Assembly: GCF_914767665.1 (NCBI RefSeq)
Contig: NC_059503.1
Coordinates: forward strand, 23,188,001 to 23,252,000
DNA from: Harmonia axyridis
Lineage: Eukaryota; Arthropoda; Insecta; Coleoptera; Coccinellidae
Length of the DNA stretch: 64,000 bases
Direction: 5' to 3'
Positions 11,900 to 22,794 of this stretch are shown here, piece by piece. The first letter of the stretch is position 1, and the number at the start of each line of letters is the position of its first letter. A program made the translations under genes and the position numbers. The notes below the pieces were generated by a model. The model was not told the origin of the DNA and ran no database searches. It saw only the letters and a program-made list of their open reading frames with translations.

Positions 11900-14780
11900 T
11901 TAATTTTCTGAATGAATTGGCTAGAAACTTTGACTATATCCCGCTTAATTAGAATATTCATTAGAAGCAATAATAAATAAAACCTAAGATTCTAAAACAA
12001 TGATGTATAAAAACAGAACGCTGATGATGATGGTCAAGCTGAAAACACTGCAAACTTTCACGTTGGTTTATTATTTTCTAGGGCAATTTAAAAAATTTCT
12101 AAATTTGAATGAATTTTCAACGGCAAAATTCGGCCACAGATTCAATTGTTCTGAAATGAAAATTTCAAGAATTCATACCTCCAAAACAATGAGATCTAGG
12201 ACTTACTTTCATCGTACATGTTTGCAATTTCATCATTTTTTGTGGTTTTCCAGAAATTATTTCTTCAAAGTTTGTTTCCTTGATTATTTACCTCCAGAAT
12301 TCATGTATCGTATTCTCAAACTAGGAGGGGCAACCCGATGAAGCAACTTATTTTCTACCTAAATTTATGCAAATAGCTCCCATAGTTCCCGCAAAGATCT
12401 ATGAACGCCGGACGGACCGTTTTATCGATTAAGGCACTTGTCTACACTTCAATGCTATTCTCATTTAGATATCCTTAGATTAACACAAAATTTAACACTA
12501 ATATAAGCTTCGAATCGTTATTCTTTAAATAACTACTCCCAAAATTTCAACCCGATCGGATATATGTTGTCACTGAAATATTTTTTTTTTAATATTTTGT
12601 TCGAATTTTCTATGATTTTGATGACGCTTTCTATTTCTACACGAAATATCGCACGATCTCAAATTGTTCATTCTACACATGAACAGGTACCCACAAAAAT
12701 ATGAACCCAACCAATACCTTCCCTGAAAATTTTAAGTTTCTACATACTTTCGTTTGTTAGTTATCGTGGTTACGGCTTGCCGGATGAATACAAAATCGAA
12801 TTTGGGGATGGATTCATCATCAGTGTGTCAAACTTTATCGTTTGAGACAATAGCGAAAAAAGAGATCGGAGGCCCTTGAAGATTTTTTCTTAGCCTCATA
12901 GTTCTCCTCTGAGTTCAGTGAACATCGAATTTGGATACTAGCATTAACAAAAAATTAAGATGATTATAACGGATAGTATCTATTTTCTTCAGTCATTTTC
13001 AAATGGAATTTCATAAAAAATACACAAAACGTAAAAGGTTAACTGGAAAAATACCCAAAACTCCATACAGTAAAAAATGGGTCACCTCAGTTATCATTTT
13101 TCAATATTCTTTATACGGAAATAATTCATAGAAAAAAATATCAATCAATATGTAATGCTTTGACACTCTCATGTAATTTCGATTTCAATAGAAAAATTCA
13201 AAATTGTGATTGCAACTACTTCCAAATTGTCATATTTCAAAATATGGTTCAAATAAGGATTCACGAATTCGTGGTCACATATCTTTGTAACATAACATCA
13301 TACATAATTGATAAAAATGATGAGTGAAATATAAATATCTCAAAACAAGAACCCAAAATTTTTTGTTCAGATCTGTGAAAATTTAATATGAAGTTATCTG
13401 AATAAAATCACAACCCAAACTATCAACACCGTGTAGAAAAACAGTGTGAAATGTCAGTGGATAAATACTTGAGAAGATATTATGTCTCTGGGTAGTTTGA
13501 GTTATCATAACTGATTTTGGCCTTTTTTTACTATTTTCGAACTTCTCCATAATGACTTTTGTTTATTCAATTCTAGAATATGAGCTAAACAGATTATAAT
13601 GTCAAAAGCTTTCCCTCAAACTTTAAAAAATTTTATAATTTTCAAAGAACAAAATAGAACTGAATGATAGGATGAAGTTATACCAAAACATAATTTTCAA
13701 CTGATGAATTTCATGGTTTCAGGATTTTTGAATTTGAACACTGGTTTTCTATGCTATGAGGTAGTAATCCTTTTACGCTTCTCATATCCATATAAATGTT
13801 CAATCTTCGATGGAACTATCGGATACTTATAAATTTTCAAAGCATCTTCATTGCATAAATTATTATGAATAATTTATTTGAAAGTTTACGGCGCCAATGA
13901 TCTGAGCTAATGACCGTAAGTGTGAATTTTAATCTCTTTCTTGGACTACTCGCTACTTTCTCCATAAGAATATGGGGACATAAAACTACGAAATCGAGCG
14001 ATAAGATGTCATGATTTAACAATCTATGAGATTGATAATAGAAATATTTCATGCTCGTAAGTGCGCTTCAATATCAAATTGGAGCATTTTGAGCAGTCTT
14101 TAATTATATCTCAATGCCTCTAATTTTTGAATTTTTTTTATTGATATAATAAGCTTTATTTTTCTATATGTTGAAAAAGTTCAAATTATAGAAAAAATCA
14201 GAAAAATATGCAAACAAGAAAACTATCATCAGGTATTACAATATTGAGTTACATATTCAAAGCATAGAATTATTCCTACAAGGAACCAAATGAAACATAG
14301 TTCTTATGTGGGCCCTAGGTATACATAAAACTTGACTTTTCTAGTTAATAGGGGCAATCAGTACCACCTTGAACGAAATTGTACAAAACATAAATGGCCT
14401 GTAAATTGCGCCCATCAGCCAGTGTTCAATAGTCCCCTCTGTAAGTAAAAAATTTGTAGAATATGAGCTGAAATGATTCCAATCTCATGAATATGCTATC
14501 AGATGAATGATACATAGATACTTAAGTTTCGTTCTCACTGAGGTGTTGAACAAAAGAATAAGTGTACCAATATTTATAAGATGTCTTTCGTTGCAAACTA
14601 TGAAACCACTATGAACTATGAAACTATATGAAGTATTATTCAATGAATTGATGATAAATGAGGAAAAAAAGAAACTGACCTTCAAACAACCCCAAATCCC
14701 TAAAAATATTCGTGCTAATCAACATGATATCTTCAAAAGAACACTCAAATATAGATAGATAGATATAGATAAATAGATTG
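11900..14780. other. Intergenic, no gene supported
   Basis: AT-rich. The 113-codon frame at 12000-12341 is rich in Phe, Lys and Asn and resembles chance frames in AT-rich DNA. No RNA gene or transposon terminus was recognised. Confidence 0.4.
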
Positions 14781-14785
14781 CATTT

Positions 14786-14969
14786 ATGCCCCCCACTCAC
14801 GAAGCGTTTTTTCGAGCGTTTGGTAGCAAGCGTCGAAGAGATTCCAGTCGGGCAGTCAAGTTCATACTCTGATCTACAGTCGTACGGCCGTGTCCCAAGC
14901 TGTCTGACTGGAATCTCTTCGACGCTTGCTACCAAATGCTCGAAAAAACGCTTCGTGAGTGGCGGGCAT
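14786..14969. mobile_element. 184-bp hairpin MITE
   Basis: Bases 14786-14855 are almost exactly the reverse complement of 14900-14969, with one mismatch in the outer 20 bases (atgccccccactcacgaagc against its mirror). The 44-bp spacer is GC-rich. The element is nearly all arm, as in miniature inverted-repeat elements. The ends are atgccc and gggcat, and no target duplication is evident. The overlapping frames on both strands are a by-product. Confidence 0.8.
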
Positions 14970-14989
14970 AATGCCCACCAGAGAAGTTA

Positions 14990-16660
14990 AACCTCAGTCC
15001 ATTCGTTTCACACCATACCAGCAATAGTTTTAAAGTTCTCTGCGAAATATAGCAGTCCTGCAAACCAGTAACTCGTAGAAATAATTTACAAACAACAGTT
15101 GCACGTGTGAATTATTAAAATTAAGTAATCGATAAACAACAGGAACAGCAGTAAACCAAGATTCGAGCCCTGAGGCTCACCAGAATCAGATGAATATTGA
15201 AACGAATGAAGTTCTGTAATGAAGTGAGGTTCTGCACACTGCTCACTATGGGTTCATCATCGAAATCATGAAAAATTCAAAAGGAATATTTCCATGACAA
15301 CAAATTCGATAAAATCCTGTAAATTAAGGATAATAATTTCAAGCTTGATGAAAATTTCGTGCTTTTCTCATTTTATAGCCGGAATTAGTTTTGAAAACTT
15401 TCTTAACTTGGTTTTTGAAATTCAGATTCGCAGGTTACTCAAATTACAAATTTCAAACACATATTATGAGGAGTATCTTTCAATACAAAGTATAAGGTAT
15501 TTTGATTTTTCCAACTTTTCATTTCCGTACAATTACCAGTAGGTAAGTTTCGACATATAAGAAGCTTAACAATAATTTTCTCTAAGAAAACAACGGGTAT
15601 CGGGAATAAGAAAGGGCAAGAAAGATTGTTGTTATGCTTCAGCCAAATGAGTACCTGAATCTTCGATGTTTTTCATACTTATACTCTTCTAAGCCTATGT
15701 CAAAATTCCAGATATGCAAAGTTTGCGAGAGTTGGTAAAGTAGTGTAGGTGTTTTTGTTTTTGTGTTACTTATTGCTGTGTCTCTTTTGCTTCCATTTCA
15801 GCGAATGGTTGGTCTCCCATAATTCCCCAAAATCAGAATTTTTTCTTGGTACAGGGTTCGAACGCCCAATACCAATCTGTGAGTATGCTTGAGTTAATTT
15901 CAATCGAAAACAAATTGTTATATGAGAAAAAAATGAACGTTATACTATTTTAACTAGGGACAAATTATAACGTATAGTATAAGTAAAACTCTCAAACAGT
16001 CATGCCGAAATGAATTCAAGGTATTCAACTATTAGTCTATACTAAATCCAATAAAAGTGGATACAATGAACTGTGTCCGATATTAACGCTCATGGAGGAA
16101 TCCAGCAATGAAACTGTCGAACAAATGAACTATGCATTTACGTCATCGTATTGCCTATCATTCACATTATTTTGTAAACGAACTTGATCATAGCAATACC
16201 AATATCAGTTATTATGCGATGAACATATAGGTTAGCTTAATGGTAGGTATATTGCCTATACTAAAGGTTATTAACTTTTCTTATATCGAGTAAAACCATT
16301 GAAATCCTTGGAATGCCGTAAGGCATTAAAACATCTGATATTTAGGGTAACATCCGCTTAATCATATAACCCTTCTGTGGGCTAGGAAGAGCACACGAAA
16401 AATCATTTGTTCGGCAATTAAGTTTAGATATAGGAAAACGATCTAGAGGGATACACACATACTTTCGCAAGCAAAAAGAAGCTTACTCTAGACATCAGTC
16501 TAGACATAAACTTTGGACAATTTCAATTTTTATCACTGATAATTTATTGGGAAAAATCTTTCTTATTTGAATATTTTGTGATGAAATATAACTAGTATGA
16601 CAATTTTTCATTACTGCGCCTTCGTCTTCAAGTGTTCAACCGAACAAATGTCTCAAGTTT
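14990..16660. other. Intergenic, no gene supported
   Basis: A tRNA B-box-like string (gggttcgaacgccc) lies at 15855-15868, but no A box or cloverleaf was found upstream. Nothing else is supported. Confidence 0.4.
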
Positions 16661-16671
16661 ATAGATGGTAC

Positions 16672-17650
16672 ACAGGCGTACAACTTTGCTTCCAATGTTT
16701 TTTTTCCAAAATTCGAGGCTTTATTGTAAAGAACTGGTTGTACATTCATTATTCAAAGTATTTTCCATCGCTGGCCACTACTAACGAATCCCGCGTTAAA
16801 AAACTGGTCATTTTTTGAAGCTATCCACGAATCGATCCAATTTTTCACTTCTTCATAAGACCTGAAGTGTTGGTCAGCCAGGCCGTGTGCCATTGATACG
16901 GAGGGTGGAGTAGGACTTCCCATTTCAACTTTGCCAAGTACGTCGAGCATTGTCATGTTGTAACATCACTTTATTATGGCTCTCGTTGTATTGCGGCCGT
17001 TTGTCTTTCAATGCGCGGCTCAAACGCTTTCGATAACGATCGCCTGTGATTGTTTTAGTCGGTTTTATCAACTCATAATAACACGCCAAGCTAGTCCCAC
17101 CAAAGATCAAGACCTTGCAACCGTGAATATTCGGTTCGGCAGTCGACGTGGAAGCATGGCCAGGATATCCCCATAATTTTCTGCACTTGGGGTTATCGTA
17201 ACGAACCCATTTTTTGTCGCAATGCAATTTAGAAATCCCTTCCGTCTTTGCCTTGCAAGCAGCTGTTCACAAGTAAACGAACGCCGTTCAACATCTCTCA
17301 GCTTCAACTCTTACGGCACTTAATTTTCTTGTTTCGGAATCATTCCCATGACTTTTAGGCATTTTAAAATGGCTCCTGCCAATTCTTGTAGCCTTTGGTA
17401 CGACTGTTGATCCTCCAATTCTACATTTTCAAAAATCGTCTCTCTTCCACCGCCATCCTGGTCTTCGACGTCAAATTCAACTTTCCTGAAGCGTTGAAAG
17501 CACTCTACGCTCGTTCTTGTATTCATTTCTTTACTACTAGCACCCCTCCATAAGGGTTTGAGAGCATTCGATGAGCCTCAGTTACAGAATTTGCCTTGTA
17601 AGCTGACATGTTTAAGCGAGAATAACCTTATGATGCAGACCAATATCTCC
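16672..17650 (-). pseudogene. mariner transposase pseudogene
   Basis: On the minus strand the frames cover most of a mariner transposase. An N-terminal ECFQRFRKVEFDVEDQDGG (about 17460-17500) is followed by a linker with stops, KKWVRYDNPKCRKLWGYPGH (about 17155-17220), ITGDRYRKRLSRALKDKRPQ and QHDNAR (about 16940) with the second catalytic Asp, then MAHGLADQHFRSYEEVKNWI (16840-16900). The segment that should hold the third catalytic Asp (after the PHPPYSPD-type motif) is deleted between QHDNAR and MAHGLAD. The left terminus gcgtacaactttgcttcc equals that of the 4.1-kb relic. Confidence 0.85.
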
Positions 17651-17659
17651 TAGACTTCT

Positions 17660-18235
17660 AGGAGGTATTGTGCAGACACAAATCAACTTATATTTCGATG
17701 GCGTTATGCTAACAAATACCTAAACTTATTGTATGACATCTACGATCTCTTTTTTTCGACTACCACTTACCGCTACAACCATCTATTGCAAAACAGCAAA
17801 AGCAGAGTTATGTATATTTTTTGTACATTTAATATTGAGATGTTTTTCGTGAAATTAGATTAATCTCGTTCACGAAGTGGTTCAGTGACCTCAACTGTGA
17901 AAAACCAGCAATAGTCAATAGTCAGCATCAATAATCAATTTTTGAAATAAACCACCTGCAAGTAGAGCTCCCAACCGTGCACGTACCATATCCTGAACAC
18001 AGTCATTGAATCAAAATCGCATAATGTGGATTCCACAGCTTCCTTGGTTATAACCCTGCGGCAACTCTCTATAAGTTTACAGGTGTGCAGGACTACAGGG
18101 GGGCTACATCGGATAATAAAAGGCAGTGATAGATAATAACAAACGAGGTGAACACTAAATGCCTATTATACGGTGTTCATTGAAAAATAATAATAGATAT
18201 TGGTCCGCAAATGACTCGACAACATTTAGACCGTT
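17660..18235. other. Intergenic, no gene supported
   Basis: No frame or motif that I can support. Confidence 0.4.
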
Positions 18236-18362
18236 CGTTCCGTTGTAATTTGACGGCACGATCCGATCGCAGTTGGCCTGGCGCGAGCCCTCGGCCCTCT
18301 TGATGCCAGGCGGCGCACCGTCAGCGGCGCGTCGCGGTCGGCCGTGATGAGACCGCCGCTAT
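18236..18362. other. Short GC-rich island
   Basis: About 125 bp rich in CpG, with strings such as ggcggcgcaccgtcagcggc, in otherwise AT-rich DNA. A minus-strand frame (18321-18521) enters its right edge. It could be a 5' exon or promoter remnant, a conserved element, or foreign DNA. Nothing allows a choice. Confidence 0.3.
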
Positions 18363-19249
18363 TTTTAAATCTCGTCTCAGAATTGGACGATTCCTCGATG
18401 AGACGACAGGGACGGAATGACCCACCTTGAAAATAAGCTTTTTGTGAAAAGGCATCGGCTCAATCGAGGCGAACATTTTTTTTTCATCCATTATATTTTC
18501 TAATAGTATTTTTTTGTTCATAATTCAAGTGATATATTCTTGTTTTGTTGATCTTTTGATTGGTACAGGGAGACTCTTCGCTCCTAATGATCTGGATCTG
18601 CATGATTTTTTCGCAAAATTTGCCGGCAAAATTGAATTTCGTTGAGGTGAATAATTATGCGAGTAATATTTTCGCACGTAAACAATTGCCATTGTTCACT
18701 AAGTAATGCAATATCGAAGATTTCTTAACAGAATTGACAAACTTGATTTTGTCAGAAACGTACCCATTTGGATAAAAACAGCCATATATTTTTTCTTTGA
18801 ATAACAAATGACTTGTGTGATACCTCTTTGAAATCACTATAAAATAGACAATTTATTGGTGTAATGTGCAGCAGTAGCTCGGTACATTTTTTTGCGACTA
18901 CGATGGGCTAAACTTCATGAACAAAATAATCCACTACCAAAATTTCCAATAAAAATATTTCTCATAGCCCCCCTTTAAAATGTTCGGAGGATGTTTTTAA
19001 GGTAAAAGTTGAAATCATTCTTCAGCAATATTTTACTGAAAAAATTAACCAAAAAGATGTAAAATTGTATCAACCGTAAGGACAAAACTATTGAAAGGGG
19101 CAAAAATTCATTATTTTCAATAAAAAAAAATATCTCGGTATATAACGGTAAGACTTTTATAATGGGAATTTTGTCATAGAAGGTGGGTTATCAATTGATT
19201 TACATTCTCCCTCGGTTTGACGTGGTCTTTACGGGACACCCTGTATATG

Positions 19250-19383
19250 AAATCAGAGTTGTGATCTTTCGAATTATTTCGCCTGGTGCTTCAATATTTT
19301 TTTCTTTTGATATTTTTGGGCGCCCTTACTGATCATGCGCCCATGGCAATTGCCACCCTTGCCACGACCAAGATGTGGCCCTG
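19250..19383 (-). mobile_element. Terminus of a hAT-family element
   Basis: Read on the minus strand from 19383, it begins CAGGGCCACATCTTGG and continues with GTGGCAAGGGTGGCAATTGC and, further in, GGCGCCCAAAAATATCA. This matches the left end of the complete element at 42251 (gtggcaaaggtggcatttgc, then gaggcgcccaaaaatatcaa). Only this end is recognised. Confidence 0.55.
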
Positions 19384-19820
19384 TTGATTTGGTCGGTCTG
19401 ATCAGATTTTTTTGTACCCTCATAAACGAATTACCTTATAAAAAGCCGAATCTAACCTAACCTGCTGTTTTTGAGATTTCCGTTTGTATTTGACTATTGA
19501 CCTTTTGATTCTTTTTGTTTCCAGCTTTATCGCAAGTGTCGTGTTTGTGTATACCTATGTCTTTCATAGCAGAGTCTCTCGTTTCAAGCATTTGAAATTG
19601 AGTTTTACCCAATTTCTCTTCTTTTATAGTTGATCTTGGGGTTTTTGGTAATATATTGGTATCCAAATCACATCCTCGGCAGGGTTTTGATCAACTAGTC
19701 ATTCTGTCTCGTTATTTGTTGACTTGCCTCTAAGCCTCTTCAAAAATCTTTTCTCATAAAAAAAAATGCTAACAGTTTCCCATTTCCGTCTACGAACCAC
19801 AGCATCTTCATTGCTGCTCT

Positions 19821-20951
19821 CAGGGCCGGCATTAGAGGTGTAACAGTGAAGCAACCGTTTCAGGCAACTCTTTTTGAGGGGCGGCTATTCTAGAGAGGGA
19901 CACCATGTAATACCAAAACCATGGGTTGGCTATTATTTCTTTAAGCAGAATGGCAACCCATTGAGGAATCTTAAATAATGGCAATAGGGGTTAAATAACA
20001 CATACCTAATTTTGAAAGTTATTCAATTCTTCTCAAGGAATTCACGAAAGTTCTGTTTTACGTTCGTTTCGGTGAAAATTTGGACGAAAAGCATCAATTA
20101 GTCGAGTTTCTGAAAGAAATATAATTGACATGAAGTTCAAATCATTTCATACAACATATTCAAAATTTTTTTCTACATTTTGTGATATTTCTGGTTTTTT
20201 TATTAACTATTAACACTTGTCTCTTGCGAAATTTTTCTTGAGCGGTAGTTCTTAACACGATACTTGGAAAATAATCCAACAAGATAGTATAGAGGTGTCG
20301 AATCAGGGGATCTCGTGGATCATTCAACATGATCTATCCTTCCAATCCAATTCCCATGAAAATGATCTAATGATCAAAACATTTCGACTACTGATACATT
20401 TATTTACATGGTGGTCTACATAAAGCAGTGGATCCAAATGCCGAAACTAGTTACTGTTAAATGCCAAATGTTTTCAGCGGAGCATATGTTTTTGATCCCA
20501 TATACTTTTCGAAGCTTTGCATGCCCTACCGCCCTTTGTATCTTGTATTTTGATAGGTAATCTTTCATCGATCGTACGCTGTGTATTGTGAAAGTGAATA
20601 TCAGATATATTACTCACGCATTGTTCATCGGCGTCGTAGAAATCCAGGAATAAATCAAGATACCTACAGCGTAAGTAGCTGTTTCATTTAATTGAAAAAT
20701 CTTGAAAAAACCCGGCATAATATTATATATTTATATTTTTCAATGTTCAATTCACTAAAATTTAATTTTTTTAAGCACGATTACTAGATTCTTCTACGGA
20801 AGTAGAAAGTTCTGTATTTTCATCGGAGCAGGTGGTGTTTTTTGGTAGAGGGAGGGTTATGAAGGTAGACATTTGTTATTGTTACTTTTTCAGCAGGGGC
20901 GCCAAAAAATTCTTTGCTTCAGGTGCGAAAATTGCTCGGGCCGTCCCTGGT
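19821..20951 (+). mobile_element. Probable non-autonomous hAT-like element, copy 2 of the 3.6-kb repeat
   Basis: It starts CAGGGCCGGCATTAG, like the repeat at 3556, and shares a further block at 20455-20610 with 3945-4095. At 20930-20950 the string gctcgggccgtccctg is an inverted CAGGGACGGCC terminus, a plausible right end. I found no matching 8-bp target duplication, so the boundaries are provisional. No transposase is seen. Confidence 0.4.
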
Positions 20952-22100
20952 TGGTAGGCCCCCAAAACGTTGGTACGGTAGATGGACGTCAACATCGCAA
21001 GAGGCCAGATGACAGAATTGATAGGACTCCGTCCTATTACAAGAGGAAGAAGAAATTTTGTCATGAAGTTGTCCCCTCACAAAATATGTTGGATACAACT
21101 CTGATAGGTGTTTTATTTTGCTTCACGCTGTGGAAGCGATCAAGTGTGTGCGTGGTCGTCCTAAAGGAAAGTCCCGTGCTCGTGCCAGCCATGCGCCCAT
21201 CTGTAGGTTACCCACAACATAGCAACTTAACAATCGTACCCACTTTCTGGGCATCTCGGCTACTAGACTTGCCCACACGGCATTCCTTCAACCCCGCATT
21301 CATTCATTCCGGCTATTTATCTGCACTGAATAAACAAGCTACATTTTAATGGAACCGAATCGGTGAATTGGAACTAAAATACTTAATACAATGACTGCAC
21401 AGGATGACAGTGTTGAAGAATCCAAGAACTATAAGGGTCTTAAGAGGAAATACCACCACGCCACTGCTCAGTTCGAAACGAAATTATAGATTTTTGCTTT
21501 TACCCATAATTTCTTCGAACAATAATCTACATTGTAGAATAAGACTATTTTTAATTAGTGAATGAAAAAAAATGTTGGTTTCTTTTCGTTTATCGCAAAA
21601 GAATTGATGATAGATTCAATGTACAAAACACTGACATATTCTCAAAATATTCGTGAAAAAAAAAACAAACAAAAAATCATTACAGAGATAAAACTATAAT
21701 TTTTTTAAAACATAATCGACTGTCGTACAGTGCTGCTCACTACTTCGTAAAGAGAAAGAAGATAAAGGCAATGTACAACTTCGTATACCGTACAAAATTT
21801 GGTCATCGAAGGAGCTCTAGAGAGGAAATGAATGGGTACCTTATGTTTGACTGATATGCGTAAAGCCACGTGATGGTAACCCCTCTTAAAAAAATAACAC
21901 ATTATAAAGGAATTTTTAACAATATTCCTTACCAAATCAAACTTTACTGCAGATATGGCAGAATTAACTTTCCCTTCATAAAGAAAAACTCAATTAGAAT
22001 AAACTTCTTGCTATAGCGAGAAACCCAGTATATTTTTTTATTAGATAGCATATTAGATGACCATTGCAGCAATATGTCATAACTTGGTTCATAAGTTAAT
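20952..22100. other. Intergenic; one frame of unclear origin
   Basis: A 158-codon plus-strand frame (20873-21349) runs from the repeat end into flanking DNA. Its composition is mixed and it has no motif I recognise. It may be chance or an old transposon tail. Confidence 0.25.
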
Positions 22101-22107
22101 AGTTATA

Positions 22108-22140
22108 GTGTTTCGGGCTTTCGGCCCTCATCAGTACAAT
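22108..22140 (-). ncRNA. Hammerhead ribozyme core, 3' part lost
   Basis: Read on the minus strand, it gives CTGATGA, stem II GGGC with loop CGAAA and GCCC, then GAAAC. The core matches the intact copy at 22668-22707. After GAAAC the sequence changes to ACTATAAC, so stem III and the GUC cleavage triplet are missing, and self-cleavage is not expected. Confidence 0.6.
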
Positions 22141-22373
22141 GAAAACGTGTTAGATGAGCCACACTTGAAGAAAAACAATAAACAAACGGAGTCCACAACA
22201 GAAGTCAGCCATCCATTTGTGGTTTCCGCAGGAAGATCCAATGGGTTTTTGGGCAACAACCAACATCACCACGTGGGAAGCTATAGCTACCTGCGTGAAA
22301 ACCTAGTCCTGGTAAAGATATGTGGATAACCTCGATAACCTTTCCACATATCTTTACCAGGACTAGGTTTTCA

Positions 22374-22411
22374 CGATGAGGACCGAAACCTCGAAACACG
22401 TGTCTACGGTT
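22374..22411 (+). ncRNA. Degenerate hammerhead-like core
   Basis: It reads acGATGAGG, ACCGAAA, CCTCGAAACACGTGTC. The GAAAC, stem III palindrome and GTC triplet are kept, but the first core box is altered (ACGATGA in place of CTGATGA), which removes an essential core base. It is probably inactive. Confidence 0.45.
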
Positions 22412-22667
22412 AGCGCTTCTCCTGAGGGCATGTCCAATATTCTTTTTCCTTGCTTTGTAATTTGACCCTTGATAACCTTTCCACATATCTTCACCAGGAC
22501 TAGGTTTTAACGCAGGTAGCTATAGCTTCCCACGTGACGATGTTGGTTGTTGCCCGAAAACCCATTGGGTCTTCCTGCGGAAACCACAAATGGACGGCTG
22601 GCTTCTGTTGTGGACTCCGTTTGTTTGTTGTTTTTCTTCAAGTGTTGCTCATCTAACACTTTTTCTT

Positions 22668-22707
22668 CGTACTGATGAGGGCCGAAAGCCCGAAACACGT
22701 GTCTACG
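22668..22707 (+). ncRNA. Hammerhead ribozyme, complete core
   Basis: Stem I is CGTA (22668-22671) with TACG (22704-22707). The core CTGATGA lies at 22672-22678. Stem II is GGGC (22679-22682) with GCCC (22688-22691), closing a CGAAA loop. GAA is at 22692-22694. Stem III is the self-complementary ACACGTGT (22695-22702), which can form only two pairs plus an ACGT loop as a monomer, or a full stem as a dimer. Cleavage would be after C22703 of the GTC triplet. All invariant core bases are present. The layout is the type I form with minimal stem III known from Penelope-like elements. Confidence 0.75.
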
Positions 22708-22794
22708 GTTAGCGCTTCTCCTGAGGGCATGTCCAATATTCTTTTTCCTTGCTTTGTAATTTGACCCTCGATAACCTTTCCAAATTTCAGATTT

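Larger units (their letters stand above)
22105..22790. mobile_element. Penelope-type terminal-repeat cluster with hammerhead motifs
   Basis: The segment has an inverted part and a tandem part. Bases 22108-22325 reappear inverted in about 22474-22690, and the block after the ribozyme (acacgtgtctacggttagcg and the following 90 bp or so) occurs twice in direct orientation, at 22396-22485 and 22697-22785. Three hammerhead-like cores lie at its edges. Hammerhead motifs with very short stem III in direct or inverted terminal repeats are known from Penelope-like retroelements of animals. No reverse transcriptase is present, so this is a solo terminal-repeat remnant. Confidence 0.6.

Noticed and set aside
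12000..12341. 113-codon frame
   Set aside because: Composition matches AT-rich chance frames and nothing about the start or neighbours supports a gene.
15855..15868. B-box-like gggttcgaacgccc
   Set aside because: No A box at a suitable distance and no cloverleaf, so a tRNA or SINE is not supported.
20873..21349. 158-codon frame considered as a LINE C-terminus
   Set aside because: Only a vague GRP-W resemblance, with no conserved block and an overlap with a DNA-transposon end.
22057..22698. Similar frames on both strands in the Penelope-type cluster
   Set aside because: They arise from the inverted repeats and show no RT, endonuclease or other motif.
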